Shown here: one piece after another, positions 25,054 to 34,109 of the stretch
How positions within the stretch are numbered: position 1 is the first letter of the stretch
Layout: each line of letters opens with the position of its first letter
NCBI RefSeq assembly: GCF_039645975.1
Contig: NZ_CP147918.1
Location: 1,922,001-1,986,000 of the forward strand
Source: Sulfurimonas sp. HSL-1716
GTDB taxonomy: Bacteria > Campylobacterota > Campylobacteria > Campylobacterales > Sulfurimonadaceae
Length of the DNA: 64,000 nt
Reading direction: 5' to 3'
The notes under the pieces: generated by a model
The model's database searches: none
Told to the model about the DNA's origin: nothing
What the model saw: only the letters and a program-made list of their open reading frames with translations
Position numbers and translations under genes: made by a program

Positions 25054-26064
25054 ATGAAATTTGCTGTACTTAGTGCGGTTACTGCCGTGGCTTTGACTGC
25101 CACACCTCTTATGAAAGAGGCAAAAAACGCGGGATTGGTACCGATCCCTGCGAATAAAGCACAGCTTTACAAGCTTATAGATAACCCGAAAAATCCTATT
25201 ACCAAAGCGAAAGTAAAACTCGGAAAAGAGCTTTTCTTTGATACCAGGCTTTCAAAAAGCGGGCTTATCAGTTGTAATACCTGTCATAACCTGGCAACAG
25301 GAGGAGTTGACGGTGTAAGTGCGGCAATCGGACATAAATGGACGGCAAATCCGCACCATTTGAACTCTCCGACAGTTTATAACGCGGTGTTTTTCAGTTC
25401 ACAGTTTTGGGACGGGCGCTCACCCGATGTAGAAAATCAGGCGCAGGGTCCTATCCAGGCTGCGCCGGAGATGGCAGCGACTCCAGAACATATAGTAGCC
25501 GTCGTTACTTCGATGCCTCGATATGTAAAAGAGTTCAAAAAAGCTTACGGAGATAAAAAGATAACGTTTGAACTCGTAGCCGATACTATCGCTACGTTTG
25601 AACGTACGCTTGTCACTCCTGCACCGTACGATAAGTTTTTAAGAGGAAACGACAAAGCACTAAACGCGACGCAAAAAAGAGGTTTGAAGACTTTTATAGA
25701 CAAAGGCTGTACCTCTTGTCATACAGGCATAGCTTTAGGCGGAGAGATGCAGCCTTTTGGCGTGGCAGCTCCGTATAAATACGCGCATATAGGAGATTTT
25801 GCAGGGAACAAGAACGGTCTTGTAAAAGTTCCTACTTTAAGAAACATCACCGAGACCGCTCCATATTTTCATAACGGTGCGGTAGCTACCTTGAAAGAGG
25901 CGATCCAGGAGATGGGGCGTATCCAGCTGGGTATTAAGATCAGCGACAAAGAGGCCGCGGACATTCAAGCATTTTTCGGATCGCTTGAAGGCAAAAAACC
26001 GACCATCATCTACCCGCAGCTTCCTGCGGTCACTGCTTCGACTCCAAAACCGGATGCGAACTAG
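25054..26064 (+). CDS. Di-haem cytochrome c peroxidase
   Basis: Reduces H2O2 to water in the periplasm with electrons from c-type cytochromes. 336 residues: signal peptide (1-20), haem sites CNTCH (C74, C77, H78) and CTSCH (C219, C222, H223), NSPTVYNAVFFSSQFWDGR, and the axial-ligand region NITETAPYFHNGAV. Length fits CcpA-type enzymes rather than the longer MauG group. ATG 25054 follows GAGGAGA, so the in-frame TTG at 25036 is rejected. The cytochrome b561-like gene is convergent; a shared hairpin separates them. Confidence 0.93.
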   Translation: MKFAVLSAVTAVALTATPLMKEAKNAGLVPIPANKAQLYKLIDNPKNPITKAKVKLGKELFFDTRLSKSGLISCNTCHNLATGGVDGVSAAIGHKWTANPHHLNSPTVYNAVFFSSQFWDGRSPDVENQAQGPIQAAPEMAATPEHIVAVVTSMPRYVKEFKKAYGDKKITFELVADTIATFERTLVTPAPYDKFLRGNDKALNATQKRGLKTFIDKGCTSCHTGIALGGEMQPFGVAAPYKYAHIGDFAGNKNGLVKVPTLRNITETAPYFHNGAVATLKEAIQEMGRIQLGIKISDKEAADIQAFFGSLEGKKPTIIYPQLPAVTASTPKPDAN

Positions 26065-26077
26065 AGAAATTTTCTCT
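26063..26077. terminator. Palindrome between convergent peroxidase and b561 genes
   Basis: AGAGAAA-T-TTTCTCT, perfect 7-bp arms, within the 17-bp gap between the two stops. Because it is symmetrical it could end transcripts from both sides, though no T-run follows. Confidence 0.45.
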
Positions 26078-26081
26078 GGTT

Positions 26082-26654
26082 CTAGCCTCCGTTTATTATA
26101 TTTGAAACGATCCCCTTTTCCTCTTTTATATCGGCTATGACTACCCCTATTATATGCAGAGGAACGAAATATAAAACCACCTGATAAACGGCTTCATGAA
26201 CATCTTTGATCTCGTCTGCACTATCTTTAAGCAGGCCGAGTTCTTGATAAAAGTGTATGACTAAACCGCTTATCGTCATAAAAAAGAGTACTGCATAGAT
26301 ACCGATATACCCCATACTTACAAGTTTATGGTGCATGTTCAGCTCTTTAAATCGAAAACTTTGTTTTCCGCTTTGCGTAAAGAAAAGAAGTATGCGGTAA
26401 ACGACTAAAAACGCCAATACGTACCCTAAAATGATATGCCATTCCCACATAGGCGCGCGGATCGCTTTTGCTATTGTCTTTGCCTGATCCAGCGTAATGC
26501 TGACATCGATCGCCGTGAGCTTGTCTAGGATGATCTGCGCATTTGCTTTATAACTGAGGAAACCTTTTCTTAGCAAGACGGTACCTATAAGTCCTACGAT
26601 GACGACTGCATTTGCCCAATGCCAAAATCTAAAACTTGCACTCCATTTTTTCAT
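26082..26654 (-). CDS. Cytochrome b561-like membrane protein
   Basis: 190 residues with four predicted transmembrane helices. Haem-ligand histidines fit HWANAVVIVGL (first helix), EWHIILGYVLAF (second) and the FVPLHIIGVVIA helix, the layout of prokaryotic b561 and NiFe-hydrogenase b subunits. It would pass electrons between quinol and a periplasmic partner. It overlaps the alr stop by 4 bp, so it is second in a two-gene operon with alr, an unexpected pairing. Partner not evident. Confidence 0.85.
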   Translation of the reverse strand: MKKWSASFRFWHWANAVVIVGLIGTVLLRKGFLSYKANAQIILDKLTAIDVSITLDQAKTIAKAIRAPMWEWHIILGYVLAFLVVYRILLFFTQSGKQSFRFKELNMHHKLVSMGYIGIYAVLFFMTISGLVIHFYQELGLLKDSADEIKDVHEAVYQVVLYFVPLHIIGVVIADIKEEKGIVSNIINGG

Positions 26655-27679
26655 ACAAAACTCCTTTTGATATACTCCCTCATACCGACTAGAACTTCAT
26701 ATCCTATTGTATCACAAGAATCTGCATAACTGTTTGCGTCGTTGAAGATACAAACCTCTTCTTTATCCGTGTCCAAGAATAGATTATCCATAGAGATACG
26801 TCCCAGTAATCTGTATCCTTCAGGTGTTTTATAGTTGTTTGACGCTTTTCGCAAAAGCCCGTCCGCATAACCAAGATCATATATACTGACAACCGTCTCT
26901 TTATCTACTTCAAAGATCCCGCCGTACCCTAAGCGTTCGCCTGCTTTTAACGTACGTGTCGCTATTTTAGAAGCGTACAACGAAAGTACCGGTTTTAAAT
27001 CCTCTGCATAAGAACCTTTGTAAAGTGTTTTATCCGGGCTTAGACATCCGTAAGTAGCTATACCGATCCTTGCCATGTCATGCAAGCATTCTCCCGCACG
27101 AAAAAGTGCGGCGGAGTTTTGAGAATGAAAGTTCAATTTTTGTATCCGGTATTTTTTTGCAAGAGCGAGCGCATGCTCTTTTATTTTTCGAAAGTTCTTT
27201 TCCTGAACAAAAAACTCACTTGAAAGTTCATCCGCACTTCTGTGATGAGTAAATACACCCTCTATATGCAGACCTCTTTCAATACACAAAAGAAATGCTT
27301 TTTCAAGTTCCTCTATACCGACGCCGTTGCGGTGCATGCCGCTGTCAGTCTTTATCTCCACTCTTGTATTTTTCGGGAATTTTTCTACCGCATCTATGGT
27401 ATTTATCGTATATACGGCATTTCTTACAGGGACATCGGGAATATCTGCAAGAACCAGAATATACTCAAAAAAGTCCTTAACTTTAAGGGCTTCGGCTTGA
27501 TTTCTTACGACAACTTTTTTTATGCCGTACTCTTGACAAAGAGGAGCCATAAATGAAAGCCCGTGCCCGTATGCGTTATCTTTTAGGACTACCGCGATTT
27601 TATCTTTAGATGATGTTAATTGTGCGATAATGTCGAGATTATTAAAAAATGATTTTTTATTGAGGTTTATATGCGCCAT
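26651..27679 (-). CDS. alr: Alanine racemase
   Basis: PLP enzyme converting L- to D-alanine for peptidoglycan. 342 residues from ATG 27679. The PLP Lys is in VVLKDNAYGHG (about residue 36); VEIKTDSGMHRNGV, MARIGIATYGC and the second catalytic Tyr in LGYGGIF are present. The frame extends to 27766, but the family N-terminus (MAHINLNKKSFF) and a TATAAT six bases before ATG 27679 favour a leaderless start there. The start overlaps the divergent agmatine deiminase start by 9 bp. Confidence 0.94.
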   Translation of the reverse strand: MAHINLNKKSFFNNLDIIAQLTSSKDKIAVVLKDNAYGHGLSFMAPLCQEYGIKKVVVRNQAEALKVKDFFEYILVLADIPDVPVRNAVYTINTIDAVEKFPKNTRVEIKTDSGMHRNGVGIEELEKAFLLCIERGLHIEGVFTHHRSADELSSEFFVQEKNFRKIKEHALALAKKYRIQKLNFHSQNSAALFRAGECLHDMARIGIATYGCLSPDKTLYKGSYAEDLKPVLSLYASKIATRTLKAGERLGYGGIFEVDKETVVSIYDLGYADGLLRKASNNYKTPEGYRLLGRISMDNLFLDTDKEEVCIFNDANSYADSCDTIGYEVLVGMREYIKRSFV

Positions 27680-28684
27680 AGTGAAATTATATCCCATTGT
27701 CGGCAAAAAAGATGCTTTGCCGGCGAATTTGAAAAACAAAGTTTCGTCCAAGTTATCTTTCCGCATGAAAAAAGCGACTGGACGGATTACCTTGAAGAAG
27801 CAAGAGAAAATTTTGTGAACATCATAAACGCCATCGCAAAATATGAGAGATGTTTGGTAGTCTGCGATGACATCGAGTTAGTCAAAAGCTACTTTAGAGA
27901 AAATGAAAACATAGAGTATGTCCAGTTTGAGACAAACGATACATGGGCAAGAGACTGCAGCGCCGTCTCCATCATAGAAAACGGCGAGAAAAAGCTTTTG
28001 GATTTTACCTTCACGGGATGGGGTTCAAAGTTTGACGCAAACAAAGACAATGAGATGAGCCGCGCTTTGGCAGCGACATACAAGACACCGATGAAGACGA
28101 TCGATTTTATTCTAGAAGGCGGTGCAATCGAGAGCAACTCTAAAGGGCTGCTGCTCACTACTTCAGAGTGCATGCTCAATAAAAACAGAAACGCCTCTTA
28201 CTCCAAAGAGGAGACGACACAGCTTTTAAAAGAGGAACTCGGTGTTGATGAAGTGCTCTATCTTGATTACGGTTATCTAGCAGGAGACGATACGGACTCT
28301 CACATCGATACTCTTGCAAGATTCGTGGATGAAAAAACAATCATGTACCTTACATGTGAAGATGAAAACGACGAACATTATGAACAGCTTTTCAAGATGC
28401 AAGAGCAGCTAAAAGAGCTGGCAAAACAGCATAGCTTAGATCTTATTCCGCTTCCTTTTACCGATGCGATCTATTATGACGGCGAAAGACTTCCTGCGAC
28501 TTATGCTAACTTTCTGATCATCAACGATGCGGTCATAGTACCGACTTACGGCGTTAGACAGGATGAAGAAGCGTTGGCGGTATTTAGAAATTTCTTTAAA
28601 GACAGGGACGTTGTCGCGGTTGACTGTTCCGTATTGATCCGCCAGCACGGCTCGCTTCACTGTGTGACAATGCAGTTTTTATAG
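27671..28684 (+). CDS. Agmatine deiminase / peptidyl-arginine deiminase family protein
   Basis: 337 residues with the five-bladed GME fold. Hydrolyses agmatine to N-carbamoylputrescine and ammonia in polyamine synthesis, if the usual family function holds. Catalytic features: TNDTWARDCSAV, LEGGAIESN, DTDSHIDTLARF (His, Asp) and the nucleophile Cys in HGSLHCVTMQ. GAGG lies five bases before ATG 27671. The 5' end overlaps the divergent alr gene by 9 bp, so its promoter must lie inside alr. Confidence 0.88.
   Translation: MRHSEIISHCRQKRCFAGEFEKQSFVQVIFPHEKSDWTDYLEEARENFVNIINAIAKYERCLVVCDDIELVKSYFRENENIEYVQFETNDTWARDCSAVSIIENGEKKLLDFTFTGWGSKFDANKDNEMSRALAATYKTPMKTIDFILEGGAIESNSKGLLLTTSECMLNKNRNASYSKEETTQLLKEELGVDEVLYLDYGYLAGDDTDSHIDTLARFVDEKTIMYLTCEDENDEHYEQLFKMQEQLKELAKQHSLDLIPLPFTDAIYYDGERLPATYANFLIINDAVIVPTYGVRQDEEALAVFRNFFKDRDVVAVDCSVLIRQHGSLHCVTMQFL
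27686..27691 (-). promoter_or_regulatory. -10 box for leaderless alr
   Basis: On the minus strand TATAAT, then TTCACT, then ATG. No ribosome-binding site. The box lies inside codons 6-7 of the divergent agmatine deiminase gene. Confidence 0.55.
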
Positions 28685-28779
28685 GGCATAAATATCAAAA
28701 GCTCTTGATAATTCTTAAAGAGACTTTAAAAATAAATATTAATACAAAATCGCGTAAATACCGCCTAAAAACGGGCTTC

Positions 28780-28811
28780 TTAACACTTCTGTAACACTTT
28801 TTTCCTATGAT
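28780..28811 (+). promoter_or_regulatory. TonB-receptor promoter with 11-nt direct repeat
   Basis: TTAACAC (28780-28786) and GTAACAC (28791-28797), 11-nt periodicity, then TATGAT at 28806-28811 as -10. Layout and motif match the promoter of the two-component system at 22772-22804. The rest of the 154-bp gap after the deiminase gene shows nothing else clear. Confidence 0.6.
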
Positions 28812-28838
28812 TGTCGTAAGACAAACTAGGAGAAATGA

Positions 28839-30815
28839 ATGAAATTAAACAGATTTATACTGCTTTCTTTTGCCTGTGCAGCAGCTTTGATGGCAGAAGA
28901 CATAAAACTTGAAGCCATCAACGTCGATTCTACGACGCTAAGCGATGTCAGCCATGAACAGATAAAATCCGCGGATCTGGCCGATGCTCTGCAAAAAGCG
29001 ATCCCCTCTATCTCTGTCAACCGCCGCAGCGGTATCGCAAACGATATCATTTTAAGAGGGATGAGAAAAGACGACATCAACGTCTTAGTGGACGGAACAA
29101 AGACATACGGAGCATGCCCGAACAGAATGGACCCGCCTGTCTCGCATGTACTTGCCAACAACATCGACAGTATCAGTATTATTGAAGGACCGTATGATGT
29201 AGAGAATTTCGGTACTCTCAGCGGTGCGGTATCGATGAAAAGCAAAAAACCCCAAAAAGATCTCCATGGGGAGCTTGATCTTGGATTTGGAAGTTTCAAC
29301 TACAAAAAAATCGGTGCCACTGTAAGCGGAGGGAACGACCTCATTCGCTTGATGCTAAGCGGTTCTGCGGAAACAAGTGATCAATACAAAGACGGCAACG
29401 GTGATGATTTCAACGATCAGATGATCAAAAACAATGTACCGGCAGGAAACAAATATCAAACACAATACAACGACCTCCAAGCATATGAGAAAAAGACGAT
29501 CATGGCGAAAGCGTTTGTCACGCCGACTGAAAATCAAGAACTTCGTCTCAGCTATACGGCAAACAGAAGTGACGATATCCTTTATCCTTCAACACCTATG
29601 GACGCACTTTACGACAACTCAAACATCTACGATGTAACATATGAGATAAAAAAGCTTGGCGATTTTTCTAAAAAACTTGAACTGCAATACTATGCGACAG
29701 ACGTCGATCACCCGATGTCTACGCTTTACAGGGTAGCTGCAACCAACATCGCAAACGAGGTAACAAGCCATCTGACGACCAACACACAGGGTGCAAAGAT
29801 CAAAAATACTCTTGATGCAGGTGCGTATGAACTGCTTATCGGGCTTGACGGAAGCAAACGCAACTGGAACGGAAGATATTATAAAAACGGCGTCTATCTC
29901 AACAGAGACAGTATCCCTGATGCCTATACGAACAATGCAGCGATATTTTCAGAGCTAAGCCGCAGTTTTGATGCTTTCTCGTTTAAAATGGGAATCCGCT
30001 ACGACTCGACGGATATAAAATCAAATGCTTATGACACAAGAAACTATGACGCGCTCAGCTTGAACATCTTGACAAACTATAAACTAAACGCAAACAACAA
30101 ACTTATTTTCGGTATCGGAAAATCTTCCCGCGTTCCAGATGCCAAAGAACTTTATTTTAAATCAAGCGCAGGTACTGTTCTTGGAAACCAAAATCTTGAT
30201 CAGGTCAAGAATTACGAAGCCGATCTCGGTTTGGAAAGCAACTACGACAGCTTTATACTTAAAACAAAAGCGTTTTATTCAAAACTAAAAGATTATATTA
30301 TCTACAACAACCAAAGTTCAACCGCCACAAAATATGAAAACATAGATGCGTCTATCTACGGTATCTCTATGAACGGTTCGTATTTCATCTCCGATGCTCT
30401 TACTTTAGACGGCGGAGTGAACTATCAGGTAGGCCGCAAAGACACGCTTGCAACGAACCAAACAGACAGAGACCTTCCAAATATCACGCCTTTAAAAGGC
30501 AATCTGGCACTTACTTACGAGTACAAAAAAGACTCTTATGTAAAAGCGGAAACCATAGCGACCGATGCATGGAGCAGATATGACAGTGATGACAAAGAGC
30601 AGGCGATAGACGGCTGGTCTGTACTGAACATGAAAGTCTCTCACTCTTTTAACAAGCATGTAAAACTTGACCTTGGCGTCGACAACGTTTTTGACACTAC
30701 ATACGCCATAAGCAATACTTACGCGGATCTAACGCTCTTAAGCGGCGGCGGCAGTGTGATGCTTTTAAACGAGCCTGGACGCTATTTTTATACAAATCTT
30801 ACTCTCAAATACTAA
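28839..30815 (+). CDS. TonB-dependent receptor, copper type (OprC/NosA-like)
   Basis: 658 residues: signal peptide (1-19), plug domain (about 35-140) and 22-strand barrel to a C-terminal aromatic residue (NLTLKY). The plug contains GACPNRMDPP with C93 and M97, close to the Cys-Met motif of TonB copper receptors such as OprC and NosA. It would import copper across the outer membrane with TonB energy. AGGAG lies six bases before ATG 28839. A strong terminator follows, so it is transcribed alone. Substrate is an inference from the motif. Confidence 0.85.
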   Translation: MKLNRFILLSFACAAALMAEDIKLEAINVDSTTLSDVSHEQIKSADLADALQKAIPSISVNRRSGIANDIILRGMRKDDINVLVDGTKTYGACPNRMDPPVSHVLANNIDSISIIEGPYDVENFGTLSGAVSMKSKKPQKDLHGELDLGFGSFNYKKIGATVSGGNDLIRLMLSGSAETSDQYKDGNGDDFNDQMIKNNVPAGNKYQTQYNDLQAYEKKTIMAKAFVTPTENQELRLSYTANRSDDILYPSTPMDALYDNSNIYDVTYEIKKLGDFSKKLELQYYATDVDHPMSTLYRVAATNIANEVTSHLTTNTQGAKIKNTLDAGAYELLIGLDGSKRNWNGRYYKNGVYLNRDSIPDAYTNNAAIFSELSRSFDAFSFKMGIRYDSTDIKSNAYDTRNYDALSLNILTNYKLNANNKLIFGIGKSSRVPDAKELYFKSSAGTVLGNQNLDQVKNYEADLGLESNYDSFILKTKAFYSKLKDYIIYNNQSSTATKYENIDASIYGISMNGSYFISDALTLDGGVNYQVGRKDTLATNQTDRDLPNITPLKGNLALTYEYKKDSYVKAETIATDAWSRYDSDDKEQAIDGWSVLNMKVSHSFNKHVKLDLGVDNVFDTTYAISNTYADLTLLSGGGSVMLLNEPGRYFYTNLTLKY

Positions 30816-30819
30816 AACT

Positions 30820-30856
30820 TTCGGCCTGCATATCTTCCGACATGCAGGCTTTTTAG
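30820..30856 (+). terminator. Intrinsic terminator of the TonB receptor gene
   Basis: GCCTGCAT (30824-30831) and ATGCAGGC (30842-30849) form a perfect 8-bp stem, followed by TTTTT. Confidence 0.85.
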
Positions 30857-30945
30857 AATCTCCAAATAAAATATATGCATATACTACTATCTATTTAAAT
30901 TTATGTGATAAAATTTCCTTTACATAGTTATTTAAAGGGGATATT

Positions 30946-32103
30946 TTGTCCGAATTACAAGAATCAACAAAAAACAAAAAGAAAAAAAGAAACAATATAC
31001 TTATCCTCCTTGCGCTCTTTTTTATCATATCAGGCGGAGGTTATACACTTTATTATTATATGTTCGCTCAATTCTATGAATCGACCGATAACGCTTACGT
31101 CGGACAAAACATCGTATACGTAACGCCGCAGACCGCCGGTACTGTCGATGACGTACTTGTCAGCGAAATGCAGTACGTAAAAGCGGGAGCAGTGTTGGGA
31201 CACATAGATTCCCGCAATGCCAACCTTGCATTTGAGGAAGCAAAATCGAATCTTGCAAAAACGGTTCGAAGAATAAAGCAGCTTCAAGTACAAAAAGAGG
31301 AAGCAAAAGATGCGATCTCTCTGGCTGAAGTGAATCTCAACAAAACCAAAGACGATCTAAAACGAAACGAGTTCCTTATTAAAAAGAACGCAATCACGGA
31401 CGAAAAGTTCAAAAATTTGAAATATACGTACGAAGCAGCGTTACAAAGGCTGGAGATAGCCCGCAAAAAACTGCTCTCCTTAAACGCCATCGTAAAAGAT
31501 ACGGATCTCTCACAGAATCCCGAAATAAAAAATGCTGTCGTACGGGTTGAAAAATCCTATCTGAACATGAAAAGATGCAATATTCTGGCACCTATAAGCG
31601 GTATGATTGCGAAAAAGAATTTTACAATCGGAGAGAACGTAAGTACGGCGTCCACTCTGCTTTCTATTGTACCGACCGAAGGCTTTTGGGTAGATGCGAA
31701 CTTTAAAGAAACGCAGTTAAAAAATATAAGCGTTTCCCAAAATGTTACTCTGACTTCCGACGTGTACGGTAAGGATGTAGTATATCATGGAACGGTAAAA
31801 GGGATCGCACCCGGAACGGGAGCGGTATTTTCACTGCTCCCGGCACAAAATGCGAGCGGCAACTGGATCAAGATCGTTCAGCGTATTCCCGTGCGCATAC
31901 TGCTGAATGAAAAAGAGCTCAAAAAACATCCTCTGCAGGTAGGAAACTCTATGTCCGTGACCGTAGATGTCCATAAGAAAAACGGCAGTCTGCTCAAACA
32001 CGCGATCTTGGAGAAAAACAGCGATAAAAATTACAGGCTTTATCCAAATGCCCTCAAAGAATCTGAACTGATCGCAGACGAGATCATCAAACAAAATTCA
32101 TGA
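30946..32103 (+). CDS. HlyD/EmrA-family membrane fusion protein
   Basis: 385 residues: short basic N-terminus, one transmembrane helix (about 22-42), then a lipoyl-type barrel half (NAYVGQNIVYVTPQTAGTV), a long coiled coil (about 100-190) and the second half. It bridges an inner-membrane MFS pump and an outer-membrane channel. It starts at TTG 30946 with AAGGGG five bases upstream. The MFS pump gene overlaps by 4 bp. No outer-membrane partner gene is adjacent, so TolC must come from elsewhere. Confidence 0.9.
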   Translation: MSELQESTKNKKKKRNNILILLALFFIISGGGYTLYYYMFAQFYESTDNAYVGQNIVYVTPQTAGTVDDVLVSEMQYVKAGAVLGHIDSRNANLAFEEAKSNLAKTVRRIKQLQVQKEEAKDAISLAEVNLNKTKDDLKRNEFLIKKNAITDEKFKNLKYTYEAALQRLEIARKKLLSLNAIVKDTDLSQNPEIKNAVVRVEKSYLNMKRCNILAPISGMIAKKNFTIGENVSTASTLLSIVPTEGFWVDANFKETQLKNISVSQNVTLTSDVYGKDVVYHGTVKGIAPGTGAVFSLLPAQNASGNWIKIVQRIPVRILLNEKELKKHPLQVGNSMSVTVDVHKKNGSLLKHAILEKNSDKNYRLYPNALKESELIADEIIKQNS

Positions 32104-33617
32104 ACGAACACGAGACTCTTCCCGCTCCTTTGCTTGCATTGGTCACCATAGCGCTTGCGCTGGCAACTTTTATGCAGGTACTAGACACCACCATTGCCAA
32201 TGTCTCCATCCCCTCTATCGCAGGCAATCTGGGTGTCACTTCTACTCAAGGGACATGGGTCATTACGGCGTTTACCGCCTCAAACGCAATCTCTATGCCG
32301 CTGACAGGCTGGCTTGCAAAACGTTTTGGTGAGGTCAGACTTTTTGTTTTTTCGACACTTCTGTTTGCCGTCACTTCCATGATGTGCGGACTTTCTCCCA
32401 CTTACGAGATGCTTATTGCGGCAAGAGTGCTCCAAGGAGCCGTCGCCGCACCGATGATGCCTCTGTCTCAAAGCCTGCTTTTGGCAAATTATCCGCAGCA
32501 CAAAAAAGGTCTGGCCCTTGCTTTTTGGGCTATGACGGCTACTATAGGCCCTATCGCCGGACCGCTTCTGGGAGGATATATAACGGATAATTTTTCCTGG
32601 TCGTGGATATTTTACATAAATGTTCCTATAGGAGTTATAAGCTCTTTTGTCGTTTGGCAGATGCTTAAAAAACGTGAAACGAATACATCGAAGTTCCCTA
32701 TCGATTTTATTGGTCTAGCACTACTTGTCGTCGGGGTCGGCACCCTTCAGATAATGCTTGACAAAGGAAACGAGCTTGATTGGTTTGAATCTAATACCAT
32801 CATCACTTTGGGAATTACGGCGTTCATTGCAGTTTGTTTTTTTATCGCCTGGGAGCTTTACGATGATCATCCCGTCATCGATCTCACACTTTTTAAGAAC
32901 AGGAACTTTACCATAGGCACAGTAAGTATTGCTTTGGGGTATACGGTTTTTTTGGGAGGAGGCGTCGTGTTTCCCCTTTGGCTGCAGACACAACTTGGCT
33001 ATACCGCTTTTTGGGCAGGATTTGCTTCAGCGGCGGTCGGAATATTTGCTTTTTTATTTTCGCCGATAGTGGGCAACAATCTGCACCGCCTGAACCTTCG
33101 GGTCCTGGTAAGTGTAAGCTTTATACTTTTTGCGCTAAGTTATTTCTGGATGGCAAACTTTACAACGGACATAGATATTATCCATGCGTCTCTTCCGAGA
33201 CTTCTCATGGGTATCGGGATGGCGATGTTCTTTGTGCCGCTGACTAGTATCATCATATCCGAAATCCATCCCTCAAAAATAGCTTCTGCTATGGGCGTGG
33301 TGAATTTTCTGAGGATCCTCGGCGGAGGTTTCGGGACTTCCATAGCCGTGAGCATGTGGACGACAAGGGGAGATTACCATCATGCTCTTTACAGTGAGCA
33401 GATAACAAGATTTTCTCATGCTACCGAACAGTTCTCGGCCGTTGTCTCCAAGATGTCTATCCCGCCGCTCTCTTTTATAAACCATGTTATCAATCAGCAG
33501 GCGCTGACTAGAGCCAACGACGATATCCTGCTGATTTCGGGCTACATCTTTTTAAGTCTGATCGTGCTCATCTGGTTTGCCAAACCTCCCTTTATGCCCT
33601 CAAGAGCAAAAAACTAG
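32100..33617 (+). CDS. DHA2-family MFS drug exporter (EmrB-like)
   Basis: 505 residues, 14 transmembrane helices. Signatures of the 14-TMS DHA2 family: FMQVLDTTIANVSIPSIAGN in helix 1, WVITAFTASNAISMPLTGWL, ARVLQGAVAAPMMPLSQS and WRIF-like SWSWIFYINVPIGV. It exports hydrophobic compounds by proton exchange, together with the fusion protein encoded immediately upstream (ATGA overlap). Substrate unknown. No regulator gene is adjacent. Confidence 0.92.
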   Translation: MNEHETLPAPLLALVTIALALATFMQVLDTTIANVSIPSIAGNLGVTSTQGTWVITAFTASNAISMPLTGWLAKRFGEVRLFVFSTLLFAVTSMMCGLSPTYEMLIAARVLQGAVAAPMMPLSQSLLLANYPQHKKGLALAFWAMTATIGPIAGPLLGGYITDNFSWSWIFYINVPIGVISSFVVWQMLKKRETNTSKFPIDFIGLALLVVGVGTLQIMLDKGNELDWFESNTIITLGITAFIAVCFFIAWELYDDHPVIDLTLFKNRNFTIGTVSIALGYTVFLGGGVVFPLWLQTQLGYTAFWAGFASAAVGIFAFLFSPIVGNNLHRLNLRVLVSVSFILFALSYFWMANFTTDIDIIHASLPRLLMGIGMAMFFVPLTSIIISEIHPSKIASAMGVVNFLRILGGGFGTSIAVSMWTTRGDYHHALYSEQITRFSHATEQFSAVVSKMSIPPLSFINHVINQQALTRANDDILLISGYIFLSLIVLIWFAKPPFMPSRAKN

Positions 33618-33679
33618 AATTTAACATAGAACTTTAAGGCTTGCTCTTGTAGAATTGATTGCCTATAAAAGGATTTGAT

Positions 33680-33889
33680 ATGGATGTGATACAAAAAGAA
33701 CTGGCAGGCAGAAAAGAAGAGATACAAAACGCTCTTGAGCTCCTGTTTAAAGCAAATATGAAAATAAGCGACTGGGATGTTCCCGAAGCCGACGACAATA
33801 AGGCGGCAAACATCTTGATAGATATCTTACAAGAAAAACTTGACGACATCCGCCAAGACGTAAAGTCCGGCAAATACAAAAACTACTAA
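33680..33889 (+). CDS. Small conserved hypothetical protein (69 aa)
   Basis: 69 residues, acidic and mostly helical (KELAGRKEEIQNALELLF, AANILIDILQEKLDDI), no signal peptide and no cysteine. AAAAGGA stands six bases before ATG 33680; the frame extends to TTG 33659 but that is unlikely. It is followed after 10 bp by a similarly small gene. I do not recognise the family. Confidence 0.65.
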   Translation: MDVIQKELAGRKEEIQNALELLFKANMKISDWDVPEADDNKAANILIDILQEKLDDIRQDVKSGKYKNY

Positions 33890-33899
33890 GGAGAGAGTT

Positions 33900-34109
33900 A
33901 TGAGTTCACACAAAGACCATACCCATTTACAAAAGATAAAAGAGGAAGTAGAAAAAGCACCTCATCTAAGCGAAGATGAAAAATCCGAAACGATAAAGCG
34001 TATCGAAGAATGGATAGCTGAAGACAGAGCTGAAGGTACTTTTTATGAAGAACTTCTCGAGATAACAAAAGGGATCAAACCGATCTTGGCGGAGCTAGGA
34101 CTCATCTGA
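33900..34109 (+). CDS. Small conserved hypothetical protein (69 aa)
   Basis: 69 residues, highly charged, two or three helices: QKIKEEVEKAPHLSEDEKSET, KRIEEWIAEDRAEG, FYEELLEITKGIKPIL. No export signal or known motif. AAGGAGA before the ATG is a good ribosome-binding site. The last 15 bp overlap the 3' end of the convergent histidine kinase gene. Probably cotranscribed with the previous small gene. Confidence 0.65.
   Translation: MSSHKDHTHLQKIKEEVEKAPHLSEDEKSETIKRIEEWIAEDRAEGTFYEELLEITKGIKPILAELGLI

Noticed and set aside
27680-27766. Longer alr form starting at 27766
   Set aside because: The extra residues do not match alanine racemases and a -10 box lies directly before ATG 27679.
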